DNA from: Strigamia acuminata
Lineage: Eukaryota; Arthropoda; Chilopoda; Geophilomorpha; Linotaeniidae
DNA length: 64,000 bases
Assembly (NCBI GenBank): GCA_949358305.1
Contig: OX442314.1
Location: 56,863,369-56,927,368, forward strand
Direction: 5' to 3'
The notes beneath the pieces were generated by a model. The model saw only the letters and a list, made by a program, of their open reading frames with translations. It was not told the origin of the DNA and searched no databases. Below, in pieces: positions 37,947-48,982 of the stretch. The position numbers and the translations under genes are program-made. Position 1 is the first letter of the stretch. The number at the start of each line of letters is the position of its first letter.

Positions 37947-40123
37947 TTATGAATCTGCAGTTTTTCTTTCACGTCGAATTCTGTACTCGGCTATTAAATA
38001 CATAACCGTCCCAACTACTATGAGGACCATGAAAACAGTTATCATAATCCAAGCACAGGTGTGATTGGTTGCAGCAAATCCCACCGTTGAACCCAACGAA
38101 TAAAATAGACGGAAAAACGCAAAAGTAGCTTCCCGGTTTCCATGAAGTATAATCCCGCAGAGAGCTGAAAAAATGTCGGAAAAATAAAATTAAATACTTT
38201 GAAAGGTATGCGAGTGTTCGGACGGACGTCACGTGGTCAGGGGTTATATGCTTAACTATTAAGAAGATTGGTGTAAGTTGCTACAAACGCGCCGAGCCAA
38301 CCACTAAATGCAGACGCGATGACCAATCCGTCGATGTCCGGTTTCCAAAATAGCATGAGTACGTAAACCACTTCGGCGGTGACGTTAACAAACAGAAATA
38401 TCATCATTATGCTAACGTACTTCAAAAGTAGACCACTGCCGAATGATGCTAGACTGTAAACCGTTAAATGAACAACAGCGACAACAGCCACAAATTCAGA
38501 TCCGATTGCACAGTCAACGTAAGCCTAATATAATCAGAAAACCAAGACAATACTATTAAAGATGTTGAAAAAAGTAAGTACCCCATTACCCCGCTTAATG
38601 CGGCATGCTGTTGGGCATGGGTTTATCATCTTTTTCAAACCTCGCTCGAAAAGTCTACACCGGCATGCGGGTGTAGAGCGAAACAAGTGGAAAAACTGTT
38701 TTTTTGTTTTGTTTTGTTTAAAATAGCCCAGATAAATAATTATGTTAAAATTTGGGCCTGAAATTTAAGTCTTCTTGATATTCTGAAGATTACTACTAAA
38801 TTTTTGGGAAAATTTATAGGAATTTAGGCCAATTTCCTACATCCTGGACATCTAAATGTGCGTTTTAAACACGTTTTTGGCTCAAAATTAATTAAAAAAG
38901 TTCGCATTCACACTGGCATGCCGTTAAAAGCGCTATACGTACTATACCGACATGCGGCAATAAGCGGGGTAATCAGGGCTGGAGTGGAAACAAATTTATT
39001 GCCGGGAAATCTGGGTGTCCGGGCCACAATTAATGGAGTCGGGACAGGCCACAGCGGCCACGGGCCACCGGGAAACTCCCGGTAGCCCGCCGGGCCAGTC
39101 CAGCACTGGGGGTAATACGGTAAGGTTTACCTGAGAGAAATTTCCGGAAGCAAAAGAAAATGTAATGCCATTTAGGAAGCAGCTGACACTCAGCAGTGCC
39201 AAATTGGTATTTTTAAGTGCCATTATAGTTGCTCCAATCTGTTGAAAAGCACCAATCTCAGTCTTTCTCATCGCCTCTTCCAATTTCTTTCTTCTGCTCA
39301 GAAACAGCGTGACAGTAATGGGTCCAATCATGCCCAACACAACATAAGTCAAGAACAAAGTCGTTCTCGATTTCTGCTCATTCTCAGTAAACATTTTATT
39401 GGTCAACATCGATGCGTTGACTGCAACCGGCAATGAATGTTCACAATATTGGGCACCACAAGTGACTGTTCTGTTCACTCCGAAATACACCAAATCAATT
39501 TTTTCTTCGGTGGACCCCAAGATGAGATAAGTAATAATATTGCCTAGAACTCCACCAAGAGCACCCATGAAGCACACAATTCCAAAAAACATTCCTAGAA
39601 CTGCTTCTACCGTAGTCTGTCTCAACTGGACATACGTTTGACTGAGGTTTGTAAGGTACGTGGCAAGTGCAACCCACAGGCAGGAGTAGCCCGAACCCAA
39701 TAGAATACCGCATGGGATGAAAGTGTAGTAAGAAGGCATAAATTCAGCAAGTCCAAATAATAAAGTTGTGGCTGAAACTAAAATTATGACTACTTTGCAG
39801 CCCAATGTCCGAATAACTAGAGTTGGTAAAAATAGACTGGTCACGGTTTCCGCTCCGAAAGACGTAGCTAGCGTGATGAAGGCTAACTCCGGTGCGAAAA
39901 GCACCCCTAGGTTGAAGATGTACGATAAATAACACAGACGGAAAGTGAAGTAAGCAATGCCTATGACGAAGACATCTTTCCAGATTTGTACGATCTCAGT
40001 GTCCTCGAAATTGAAGCAGCGTTGAAATATCAATGTTTTCTTCTTCTGCTTTTTTTTTATCAGTTGCAATTTCTCGGTCAACGGCTGAGACTTGTCGGAC
40101 ACGTTGTTTGCTTCTGACGCCAT
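37947..40123 (-). CDS. UNC93-like multi-pass membrane protein
   Basis: Exons in gene order: 40123-39131, 38524-38257, 38164-37947; 492 residues. After a soluble basic N terminus, about 11-12 hydrophobic segments follow. The block SLFLPTLVIRTLGCKVVIIL and the later YTFIPCGILLGSG..LWVALATYLT match UNC93A-type proteins (MFS-related fold). Loop cysteines and NxS/T sites occur in VNRTVTCGAQYCEHS and LPVAVNASM, consistent with an extracellular loop. Members include C. elegans UNC-93, a regulator of a K+ channel, and vertebrate UNC93B1, a TLR chaperone; the substrate of this one is unknown. The last helix ends in AEYRIRRERKTADS. Intron 2 contains a short LTR family C fragment. The family call is firm, the orthology is not. 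Confidence 0.88.
38525..39130. other. Intron 1 of the UNC93-like gene
   Basis: Contains inverted motif copies such as GCGGCATGCTGTTGGGCAT / ACTGGCATGCCGTT and CCGCTTAATGCGGCATG / GACATGCGGCAATAAGCGG (about 38590 and 38950), i.e. a diverged TIR-like pair around 38590-38970. No gene. Confidence 0.4.
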
Positions 40124-40174
40124 TATCTACAACAGACAAGATGTAAAATTAATTTTTGATGGCAAACAAAAATG

Positions 40175-40608
40175 TTATATTGATGAGAATCTGCTATTTA
40201 GTGTAGGAGCGAAAGGGTTGAGTCGACATGCGTGTGGTAGATTAAACTCTTCTGCTACAATTAATGGCTTTCTGCCATTGTCAATGGCATCAATAATGTT
40301 CAGCTTGTCGTGAATCGAAATTGCCTTTCGTTTGGCAGCCATTTTCATTTTCCCCTTGTTTTCTAAATATGGGCATCGGATGTTGTGAGTCGTGTGATTA
40401 GTTTTGAAAATTCGTTATAACGAGAGTTTATGAGTATTATAGTGTATCTGAAAATTTGTTTGTTATAACGAATAATTCGTTATATCGAAACTCGTTATAA
40501 CGAAAATATTTAACATGGTTTTCTATGGCTGGCCAACCAAGTCATTTTCAACAATTCGTTATAGCGATAATTCGTTATATCGCGATTCGTTATAAAGAGT
40601 TTCAACTC
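40175..40608 (-). pseudogene. Pogo/Tigger-like transposon relic, copy 2, with DNA-binding segment
   Basis: On the minus strand the element starts at the TIR GAGTTGAAACTCTTTATAAC next to TA (40609-40610). From 40348 to 40175 a 57-codon frame reads KRKAISIHDKLNIIDAID and IVAEEFNLP, the layout of the psq/CENP-B-type helix-turn-helix found at the N terminus of pogo, Tigger and Jerky transposases. The rest of the transposase is missing and the other TIR was not found. It sits immediately upstream of the UNC93-like gene, possibly overlapping its promoter. Confidence 0.7.
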
Positions 40609-40610
40609 TA

Positions 40611-42870
40611 TTGCAAAACCGTAGAAACTGCAAAATACATCACAACCGCAAAATAAATTCGAAACCAAAAAGAAAAACTGCCACACCGCTATATGGCAAA
40701 AGTCAATTTTTGCGCACAAAAATGCACTTTTTGCAATAATGACCTCTTTACATTATTTCATCCATTCTTGCACTTTTTGATAATAAACTTGACCTCTAAA
40801 TCCAACTTGCATTATTTTTTTAAATTTATTTTCAAAGGTTTTTAAATGATGTTTTTTCTTCTTTTTATCAACACTTCCTCTAGCTAGACGACAACATCAT
40901 TTTTAGCTTAAAATTGCTGAAGACCAGGCACGCTGTCTAGACCGAGTCTGCTTCGAAGACCCAGCATTACTGTACTGTAGAATGCATGTTCAGAGTCAAT
41001 ACAATGTTACAGCATGTAGAAGGAATTAAAAAGTCACAAATACTCTTTTATCCATAATACCGAATTTCTACGATTAATAGTCTCGGCTTAAAATTGCAAA
41101 CTCAATTTTTGTCATGACCTATAATCGAGGGCAACCTTTAATTGATATTGTATACAGTGCGTTTTGAGAGAAAAATAATGCATTTTAAAAAAAAAAAAAT
41201 TATTTTTGGGCCGGAAAATGCTTTTTTTTGGAAAAAATTGCATTTTTTTTTTAAAAAAAGAAAAGAAAAAAGAAGGAAAATCATTATCAAATTTCAACAA
41301 TACATTTCATTAATCAAAAACACTATAAAAAACTCATATAATTTTCAATTACCAAATCAAATAACACAAACTATAAAGTCTTCCAATTAAATACTCAAAC
41401 CATAAAGTCATCCAATTAAATATTCAAACTGTAAAGTCATATAATTAAATATTCAATAAATCTTAAACTTTTTTGTCAATTTTCAACTTCATTAACTTCA
41501 TTTAGCTATACCGGTAAGTCACTCTTATCTTTCCTATCATTTCTTCTATTAATCATCCAAATTCAAATTAGTTTGGGACTTTTTTTAAGCAATTTTTTAA
41601 CAATTTTTTTGATTTTATCAATTTCAAGTCTAATTTTTCCAATTTTAACTCAAATTTTTAGCTTTTTCACTCTTAAATTTTGACTAATTGGTTTTAACTT
41701 TTAACTTTTTACTTCCTTAACTCTAAACTTTTAATTTCTTAGGCCTAATTTTACAATTTTCACTAAATTTTCACAAATTTTCACAAATTTTTACTATTTT
41801 CACTAAATTTTCACAAATTTTTACTATTTTCACTAATTTTTGATTATTTATGGGTTTTAAACACTGGTTTAGAGCGGTCCTTGGTTAGGCCCAAAAATAA
41901 TTTTTTTTGGAAAAAATTGCATTTTTTTAAAAAAAAAAACATCCGACTTAAATGGGATAATATTTTGGTTTTATATTTTCAAACAAAAAGCTTATAAAAC
42001 CAAAAATAATTTTTAAAACTCTTTTGTCCGAGATGAAATAATTAAGTTTAAAATAAAATAAATTTTTTAACCGTTAGCAACCGATCCAATTATTTACGAT
42101 GACTTTCAGTCAATTTTTATCGCGCAGAAATGACTCATTTCCTTAAATTTCCAAATCATTCCACTTTTCAATATTTTCTTCAGTAATTATACAATTAGGT
42201 ATTCCATGATTGGTTCTACACTTTACGAGTACTTACGCTTTCTTCAAACTTCTTGGTGCAATTTAGGTCCGAGTTTGTTTGCTTTTTTTTTTTTACTGAG
42301 GTTTTGAAACACTTGCTTTTCCAACAGATTTTCCGCTAATTGATATCCCACTATTTCCAGAATAGAACGATCCAAACCGAATAATGACAGATGTCAACAT
42401 ATGTATTCGATCACGTGATGTCATTATTGTAGACGCAATTTCTATACAAACTATTTCACAAATGGGTTTGCACACTTTTCAGAAGAATTCGCAGCACCGG
42501 AGAATCATTTAAGGTTAAGATTATGTTAAATAACATTTGATGGAAAATAATAATCACAGGAAGTTGAAATGTCATAGGAAAAACAAACATTTTACAAAGG
42601 AGGGGAGCGGAGGGAAGAAGAATCGCCCAATAACTATTAGTGAGAAACTTTCTCGGATAAAGTAGGCCTATATACTTCGATTGACGAAGGATGTGTACTC
42701 CGTATACGTAAACGTAAACAGCATAAACTAGAAGCAGGAAGAGGAAATAAAGGAGATGTTGTGTCCTTCACTATTAAGAAACGTGAATTAAGAATTTGTG
42801 TTTGTAGTTTTGAATGGAAGATATCTTTTTATTTTGGTTGGTGAGTGGGCCTAATACACAACCGTGGTAT
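40611..42870. other. A/T-rich spacer
   Basis: No gene seen. TTTTTTTTGGAAAAAATTGCATTTTTTT occurs twice (about 41221 and 41905). Between 41760 and 41850 there are CACTAAATTTTCACAAATTT repeats. Other decayed repeats are likely but not definable. Confidence 0.4.
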
Positions 42871-42879
42871 CTGATAATG

Positions 42880-43280
42880 TTCGAATCGTGCAGAAAATGT
42901 GGGAAGAAATATGAGATAAGAAATATAAAGCTTATCTAAATGCTGATGAGAAAGCTGCGTATTTAAAGCGAGAAAAGAAACTCGCTGAATACACCAAGGA
43001 CACCAAAATTCCCGAACTCTACAATGTTACTCCGACCAAGAAATGACGATTTTCTTGAGGAACTGGAGCATAAGAATGCGAAAAAGGATAACAACGCGAA
43101 AATCCTCATCTTGCACCAAAAAAAAAATCAACATCCACAGGATCCTTGCAATAAACTGCAAGAAGTTGGGTCATTGGGCAAACGAATGTCCATTGAACTC
43201 AAGTGACAAGTCCGCCGCACTGGTCGAACTTGAGAAGAGCATGAAGGCCATGGTGGAGCTATTCCGAAAAAACTTATGAC
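42880..43280 (+). pseudogene. Gag-like relic with a broken zinc knuckle
   Basis: Pieces in shifted frames encode an acidic/basic helical stretch (LNADEKAAYLKREKKLAEYT) and, at 43145-43193, a CCHC knuckle in which the first Cys and the rest (CKKLGHWANECP) are in different frames because of a one-base insertion. The reading ends at KNL then TGA directly before LTR-like copy 1, as expected for the 3' end of a gag-bearing LTR element. No protease or polymerase follows. Confidence 0.5.
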
Positions 43281-43912
43281 AAACACGCTACGCTTACTCA
43301 ATTTACCGCCAAATTACGCCAATAGATGGCGCTGACAACGCTAAGCGGCAAAATCAAGCTAAACACTTGTATTTGCTGTAGAAACACATAAAACACCATT
43401 TTGTGTGATTCTGAAGCTGAAAACATTGTTTATCATGTATTTATGATTAGTAAATGCTGATATTATGTTGTTTTATGATAACTCTTGCAAAGTTATCATA
43501 AATTGGGCTAAAGGGATTAACTCACCCCTTTGCACCTGCTCCCAGCTCTGACCCCCCTTGGATTAAGTGAAAGGACTTAATCCAGAAGTGTCCCTGGCTA
43601 TCCAGTTCCTGTCCCGACCTAGCAGAGAGCTATGGGCCATATGGGCCTATGGCCTGTGTATCCAGTTCCTGCTAACCACCTGGACTGAATATAATTGATG
43701 ACAGTGTACTGAGTATTCCATCACTTTGACCAGTGATTGGAGGGATTTGCGGGACCATTGCTCTCATTGGAGCAATGGTCAAGCTATTGTTCACCACGAG
43801 TATAAACTTCCTCGCAACAGGAAGTCACTCGCTCTTGTCCTGAATATTGATACATATGAATTACTTGAGCCTTTTCTACTATTGCGGTTGTCTGTTGATT
43901 GCGCAGACAACA
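43275..43912 (+). mobile_element. LTR-like repeat family B, copy 1
   Basis: Starts TATGACAAACACGC, contains ATTACGCCAATAGATGGCGC and CAGTTCCTGTCCCGACCTAG, and ends near GATTGCGCAGACAACA. An inverted relative lies at 63057-63652. The gag-like relic ends at its left edge. No coding content. Confidence 0.65.
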
Positions 43913-43934
43913 TTACAAGTCATTTGTTCTCATT

Positions 43935-43981
43935 ACAAGTTTTAGGTATTAGTATAGTTTCTTTATTATTGTTATCTAGGG
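43935..43981 (+). mobile_element. Fragment of LTR family C
   Basis: TTACAAGTTTTAGGTATTAG followed by a TTTATTATTGTTATCTAGGG segment matches 48221-48264 and, inverted, part of 25856-26541. It abuts the hAT-like MITE at 43982. Confidence 0.6.
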
Positions 43982-44290
43982 CAGGGGTTCCCAAACTTTT
44001 TAGCATCGTGCCTCACTTTTTAAGCAAGGCGATCTTCTGCGACTCACTTCATCTACCAGTGCATTAAATTTTTAAAAAATATACTACTAAAAAGAAAAAA
44101 AAAATTTTCTATAATTTTGCATAAAACTTTGTATAATTTTTAATATAATTTTATATAATTTTGGTTAAAAATTTACAAAAGTTTGCAAAATAAGCTTTTT
44201 TTTATTTCGGCATGTATGATGGGTGCGCCCCACCAATAATCAGCTTGCGCCCCACCAGTGAGGCGTGCCTCACCGTTTGGGAAACCCAAA
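43982..44290. mobile_element. hAT-like MITE
   Basis: Begins CAGGGGTTCCCAAACTTTTT, a classic non-autonomous hAT end, and ends with the inverted GCCTCACCGTTTGGGAAACCC. The internal GTGCCTCACTTTTTAAG / GTGCGCCCCACC repeats are also typical. A complete right end and 8-bp duplication were not found, so the right border is approximate. Confidence 0.6.
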
Positions 44291-44299
44291 AACCAAACC

Positions 44300-44405
44300 C
44301 AAAAACAATGTCATGGAACTTTATAGAGCCAATCGATAGTGATTTGCCCTTCGGCCTGAAGACAAGTCGAAAACTGCATTGTGGAGTCCAATTTGAAAGT
44401 TATTA
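44300..44405 (+). pseudogene. Gypsy-type reverse transcriptase relic, left part
   Basis: A degraded reading with stops contains the LRPEDKSKTA motif that in Ty3/Gypsy polymerases precedes the catalytic domain centre. The reading is cut at 44405 by the inserted TIR element and resumes at 46574 with NVMP. Non-functional. Confidence 0.6.
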
Positions 44406-44559
44406 GGTGCATTCAAAGTTAAATGAATTATTTGACTGAAATGACTGATTTGACTGAAATGACTTATCAGTCACAATTTACATCATCAGATGATAATCAA
44501 AATTTGACTAATCATAATCTGCTTATTTTCATGATTTTATACAAGCTTTTCAAGACTTT

Positions 44560-45100
44560 TCACCCAGTTTTTCACTTTTTTTACGATTTTTACGCAGTTT
44601 TTGACGATTTTTACCGAGGCTTTCACGATTTTTAACTGTTTTTCACGATTTTTACCCAGTTTGTCACGATTTTTACCCTTTTCACCCAGTTTTTCATGAT
44701 TTTTCACGATTTTTACTCTGTTATACAAATTACATAATTTTTACCCAGTTTTTAACAATTTTTACTTAGTTTTTCACGATTTTTATTCTTTTTTTCACGA
44801 TTTTTATTCTTTTTTTCACAATTTTTATTCTTTTTTTCACGGTTTTTATTCTTTTTTTTTCACGATTTTACACAATTTTTACACGATTTTACACAATTTT
44901 TACACAGTTTTTCACGATTTTTACACAATTTTTATCGTTTTTCACGATTTTTCATGATTTTTTACTCAGTTTGTCACGATTTTTATTTTGTTTTTCACGA
45001 TTTTTTACGATTTTCACCCAGTTTTTCTCGATTTTTTACGATTTTTACCCAGTTTTTCTCGATTTTTAGTTTTTCATGATTTTTACCTCGTTTTTAATAA
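44560..45100. repeat. T-rich tandem array (CAGTTTTTCACGATTTTTACC)
   Basis: About 25 degenerate 20-23 bp units of GTTTTTCACGATTTTTACCCA, with T5 tracts about 10 bp apart. It forms the left third of the TIR element at 44406-46573. Confidence 0.8.
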
Positions 45101-45945
45101 TTTATTTTATCCATTTTTACATCTGTTAAAAATCTGTTAAAATCTGTTAAAAAGCATTCATTTTAAAAAAAAAATATTCATTAAATAGCACCCATCTATT
45201 TTTTGATATTTACAGAAAGGCATTCATTTATTTAAAAAGTATTCATTTAATATATTCACAAAAAATAAACTTACTTTAATATATTCACAAAAAAATTAAC
45301 ATATTTTATTTAATTTATTTAATTTAATTTAATTTAATCCAATATATTTACTAAAAAATTAACTCTTTATAAAAATAAAAATAATAATGTTGAAAAAGTA
45401 CTATTTTCACTAAAAAAAAAACCACTGCCCAGTGGAAATGCTCAAAACATAAATTACATGCAAACGAGGTTCAATGTTTGCAGGTTAGTAGCGCTCTTAT
45501 AATTAGGTTAGTAAAATGCTAACACAACACTAAGCTAGTTTACAATAATATTCAATGAATAAATTCAAAAATAAATTCAAAAATAAATTCAAAAATTCAA
45601 ATAAATCAAGAAAATCTTCAAAAATGATGTTTTCAAGAAGTTGAAAGGTTTGTGAAGTCATCTGGTGCACTTTTCCTTGAAAATCTGGTCCAAAATATCC
45701 ATAATTCCACTGGTTGAAAAATCCGAAACAATCCACACACTTCACCTGTATTTTTCTGGTCAAAATGTCCGAAATTCACAATTTTCGCTGGTCTATGGTA
45801 TCCAAATCAATTCCCACACTTTACGTATGTTTTCCTCTCGAAATTTGGGTCCAAAAAACATCCAAAAACATGCAAAACGTTCAAAAAATGCCTCGCACGA
45901 GTCCAAATGGTACAAATCGTCGTCTGGGCGCTTTCTGTGCTGCAC

Positions 45946-46044
45946 GTCCTTCGCGAACGTTTCGGCGACGTTCCTCGTTGTTCGCGAACGTCCGTGCGAC
46001 GTTCCTCGTTGTCCGCGAACGTCCGTGCGACGTTCCTCGTCGAT
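45946..46044. repeat. GC-rich tandem repeat, 31-bp unit
   Basis: Nearly three units of GACGTTCCTCGTTGTCCGCG plus AACGTCCGTGC, CpG-dense in an otherwise A/T-rich element. Overlapping frames here are not credible genes. Confidence 0.85.
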
Positions 46045-46573
46045 TAGCGGTCGACGCCGCGAATGTGTCGGAAATGTGCGGCCCTGGCAATCGTACGATC
46101 GGCGTGCGCTCAAAAACATAAATTTGTGTTTAAAAATGTCAGCAATTACTAACCTTGCATTTGCCTAAGTATGGCTGTTCAGCTAGGTAATGAGCACTGC
46201 TCATTTCTTGAGTCCTTGACCAGTTTCTTGCTGGATTCCTCTTTTCATGATAGACTGACTGGGGGCATCCATCTTGAATGACTTATTCCAGTGGCCAAAT
46301 AAGTCATGTGCTAAGCCATGATTGGAGGAATTTTTCCATCAGCCACTTATTGATAAGTCATGATTGGAGTGACTTATCAATAGGCCATTTATTGCAATTG
46401 AATTATCTTTTCCGTGATGTAAATTACATCATTTCCTGTGGCTGGTAAGATATTTCAGCCACATCAGCCAAATAATTCTTCACTTTGTATGGAGTTTAAC
46501 CAAATCACTTACATGAATTATTGATAATTCAGATTATGATAAGTCAAATTTGGATTTTAACTGTGAATGCACC

Positions 46574-47035
46574 TATTGTTTAACGTTATGCCTTCTGGAA
46601 AAGTGAATGCCCAAACTACTTTCAAACGTTAATGGAAATGGTCCTCGGCAATATTTATCGAAAATTTGCCTGGGCTTATTTGGATGACATTGTTGTTGTA
46701 TCCAAAACTTATGAAGAGCACTTGGATCACCTTGCCAAAGTTTTGGCAAAACTTAAAGCTAATTTACACGTGTACCTTGACAAAACAAAGTTATGTCGCA
46801 AGGAATTACTTTTATTGGGATATCGTTTAGGAACAAATGGCACCAGCGTAGAGCCTAAAAAAGTCGCCGCTATTGCAAAGATTTTTGGGTGAATTTCTTT
46901 CACCACTTGCTTAAAAATCTAGCTACTATTTCAGAACCGTTAAGACCGCTACTGAAAAAAAGATACTGATTTTAATTGGTCAACAGAACATCAAGATGCT
47001 TTTGACACGATTAAAGATCTTCTGACCAATGCTGA
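46574..47035 (+). pseudogene. Gypsy-type reverse transcriptase/RNase H relic, right part
   Basis: Continues the left relic. The frame 46632-46892 contains the catalytic AYLDDIVVVS and HLDHLAKVLAKL motifs and the thumb-region GYRLGTNGTSVEPKKVAAI. After a frameshift, 46940-47040 resembles the start of the RNase H tether (PLRPLLKK and HQDAFDTIKDLL). Frameshifts and stops make it non-functional. It is unrelated to the gag-only element at 51398-55733. Confidence 0.75.
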
Positions 47036-48148
47036 TACAATGGCTTCTCCAAATTGGTTTGAATCATTTATCGTCCAGTCGATAAATGTCCTTTTTGATG
47101 AATTCTTCCGAATTCAATGGGGGGGAGGGATCGATACCAGCTGTGCACCATTCAGGCACAGCAAGACATGCTTGCCGACTTGGATTCTTACCAAGTACCC
47201 AATTCTGCGAGGCAATCAAGGACTGGCAACTAGTGGCGTATAAAAAATGCATCACTTAGGGCTCGAAACATTGAATGACGCTCAATTGAACGCGTTGCAA
47301 GAAGGGTTAGTTCCGGGTTTAACTTGACTACTTCATCCCGGTGTATTCCCGTCGGACGGGCATGCTTTAGCTGCCGTGTTTTATCTATCGTCAGCCTCCG
47401 ATGGGCTTGACTATAGAATTAATGGAGTTATGGTACTCCATCCGTCTCGATCCACCCGCGATGCTAGCTGAGCTAATACGTCAAACACTAGCACACAACG
47501 AAGTTTTAACCTTCTAGTGCTCCTGGAAGAGTTACTAGTAGAGGTGCAAGACCCAAGCTGCTTCCTGGTGCAGGCCGTGTGTGATGCTTCCCACCACCCG
47601 CGATCTGATCTCTCCGACAGGATCGGATAGCTCAACTGCAACAGTCAAGCAAGTTGTTGCGACAGAATTGCCTGTCCCCTGACCTCTTGTCACCCAGAGA
47701 GTCAGCATTCACTAAGTGAGTTTTGGAAGAAAAAAGCCATTTTCGCGCACAACAAGTCGTTGTGTGCATTTCCTTTGTTTATTTCATTTTGTTTATTTTA
47801 TTCTTCAATTCTTTATTATTAGTATTTAGCTTTAATTTCTTATAATTCATTTGTATTTAATCTGAATAAATTATTTTTTATTTTATTTCAATCATTTTGT
47901 ATTTCTTTTACCCCTAGGCAACCTTGATTAATTATTATTTCCAGATTTAAAACTGTTTGCAGCATTCTAACTGCGAAATAACCTGGATAGCAGCAAACTT
48001 GTTAGTCTGAATCAATCTCTGACCATGTCAGTAGCAATAATAATAGTTTCTGCCGCGGTAGATCTAGATGATGACGCTAAAAAACTCGCTAACTCAGAGA
48101 CGAAAAGTATGTAAAATTCAAGTTAAAAATTATGTAATTATATTGTGT
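47036..48148. other. Unassigned sequence
   Basis: 47040-47700 has moderate GC and may be decayed LTR-element sequence. 47700-48100 is A/T-rich. I could not identify any gene or element here. Confidence 0.35.
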
Positions 48149-48515
48149 GTGTTCGGACGGACGCCCCGTGGTCAGGGGGGGGGGGGGCAGGAGACGCTGA
48201 ATGCAACACACACGAGAGACACAAGTTTTAGGTATTGGTATAGCTTTATTATTGTTATCTAGGGGTATGATGATGTCTCATGGTGTATTTCCCAATGTGA
48301 TGGCTGACGGCAGCCATTCCTAATTCCTAATCCATTGGGCCGTATGACACGCGCGGTCGGTATTGCTGTTTTGGTCGCGCTGTCATACCGTTCATGGGAA
48401 CGTACTGTACACGGACGCCCAAGTCCCGGCAGTCAGTTTTGGGGGTCGGAATGCGACCATTCACCTTGCTGGCTGTTGAACAACTCCCTCGGCCACTACG
48501 GGGCGCAAGCAAGCT
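48149..48515 (+). mobile_element. LTR family C fragment, plus orientation
   Basis: GTGTTCGGACGGACGCC, ACACAAGTTTTAGGTATTGG, CTAGGGGTATGATGATGTCT and GGCCACTACGGGGCGCAAGC correspond in order to the minus strand of 25856-26541. It merges at about 48515 into an exonuclease-like sequence. A G-run occurs at 48176-48187. Confidence 0.6.
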
Positions 48516-48519
48516 GGAA

Positions 48520-48790
48520 GGCTTTGTCAAGACGAAACCTTGCGTCAAAATTCCGCGCAACGGCGACTACGGCATCTACGCCCTCGATTGCGAGATGTTC
48601 TTCACAACTACAAGCCTTCATTTAGCTAAAGTGACTTTGGTCAAGCCAGATGGCACCATAGCGTTCAACCAGTTGGTTAAGCCTGGAAGTGAACTTATCG
48701 ATTTAAACACAAAATTTACCAGCATTACGCACTAAGTGTATAAGACTTCGATAAAATCGCTGCGCGAGGTGCAATGAGAGTTGTTGACAT
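48520..48790 (+). pseudogene. REXO1-type RNA exonuclease fragment
   Basis: GDYGIYALDCEMFFTT, then LHLAKVTLVKPDGTI, LVKPGSELIDLNTKF and SIT match the first exonuclease motif block of REXO1-type DEDDh enzymes (ALDCEM holds the catalytic D and E). The frame stops at 48735, but a shifted frame reads SIKSLREVQ, so the domain continues with a frameshift. The rest of the catalytic domain is absent. The open frame starting at 48394 begins in LTR-like DNA, so the fusion is accidental or reflects capture. Confidence 0.7.
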
Positions 48791-48982
48791 AGTCCATATT
48801 GTCAAAAGTCACCAGATTTCGCTTATAGCGAGGACACAATAGATCATTTTATTTATTATGTATTAGAAGGAACACTAGTTTACCTAATAGTTGTAGAAAC
48901 ACTAAGAGCTCAGTTCTCTCTCCGACCTCGGTCTTGGAACTTGTCGGCCAGCGTGTGGCTCGACTGCTTTGAGACCGAGTTA

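Larger units (their letters stand above)
44406..46573. mobile_element. 2.2-kb TIR element inserted in a Gypsy relic
   Basis: Ends GGTGCATTCAAAGTTAAAT and, inverted, TTTTAACTGTGAATGCACC, flanked by TA (44404-44405 and 46574-46575). Inside are a T-rich tandem array (about 44560-45100), A/T-rich DNA, and a CpG-rich patch with a 31-bp repeat (45946-46044). No transposase was recognised, so it is non-autonomous or internally replaced. Gypsy sequence resumes on either side, proving insertion. Confidence 0.7.

Noticed and set aside
45665-46168. Overlapping frames of 100-167 codons
   Set aside because: They cross a 31-bp GC-rich tandem repeat inside a transposable element and lack any domain.
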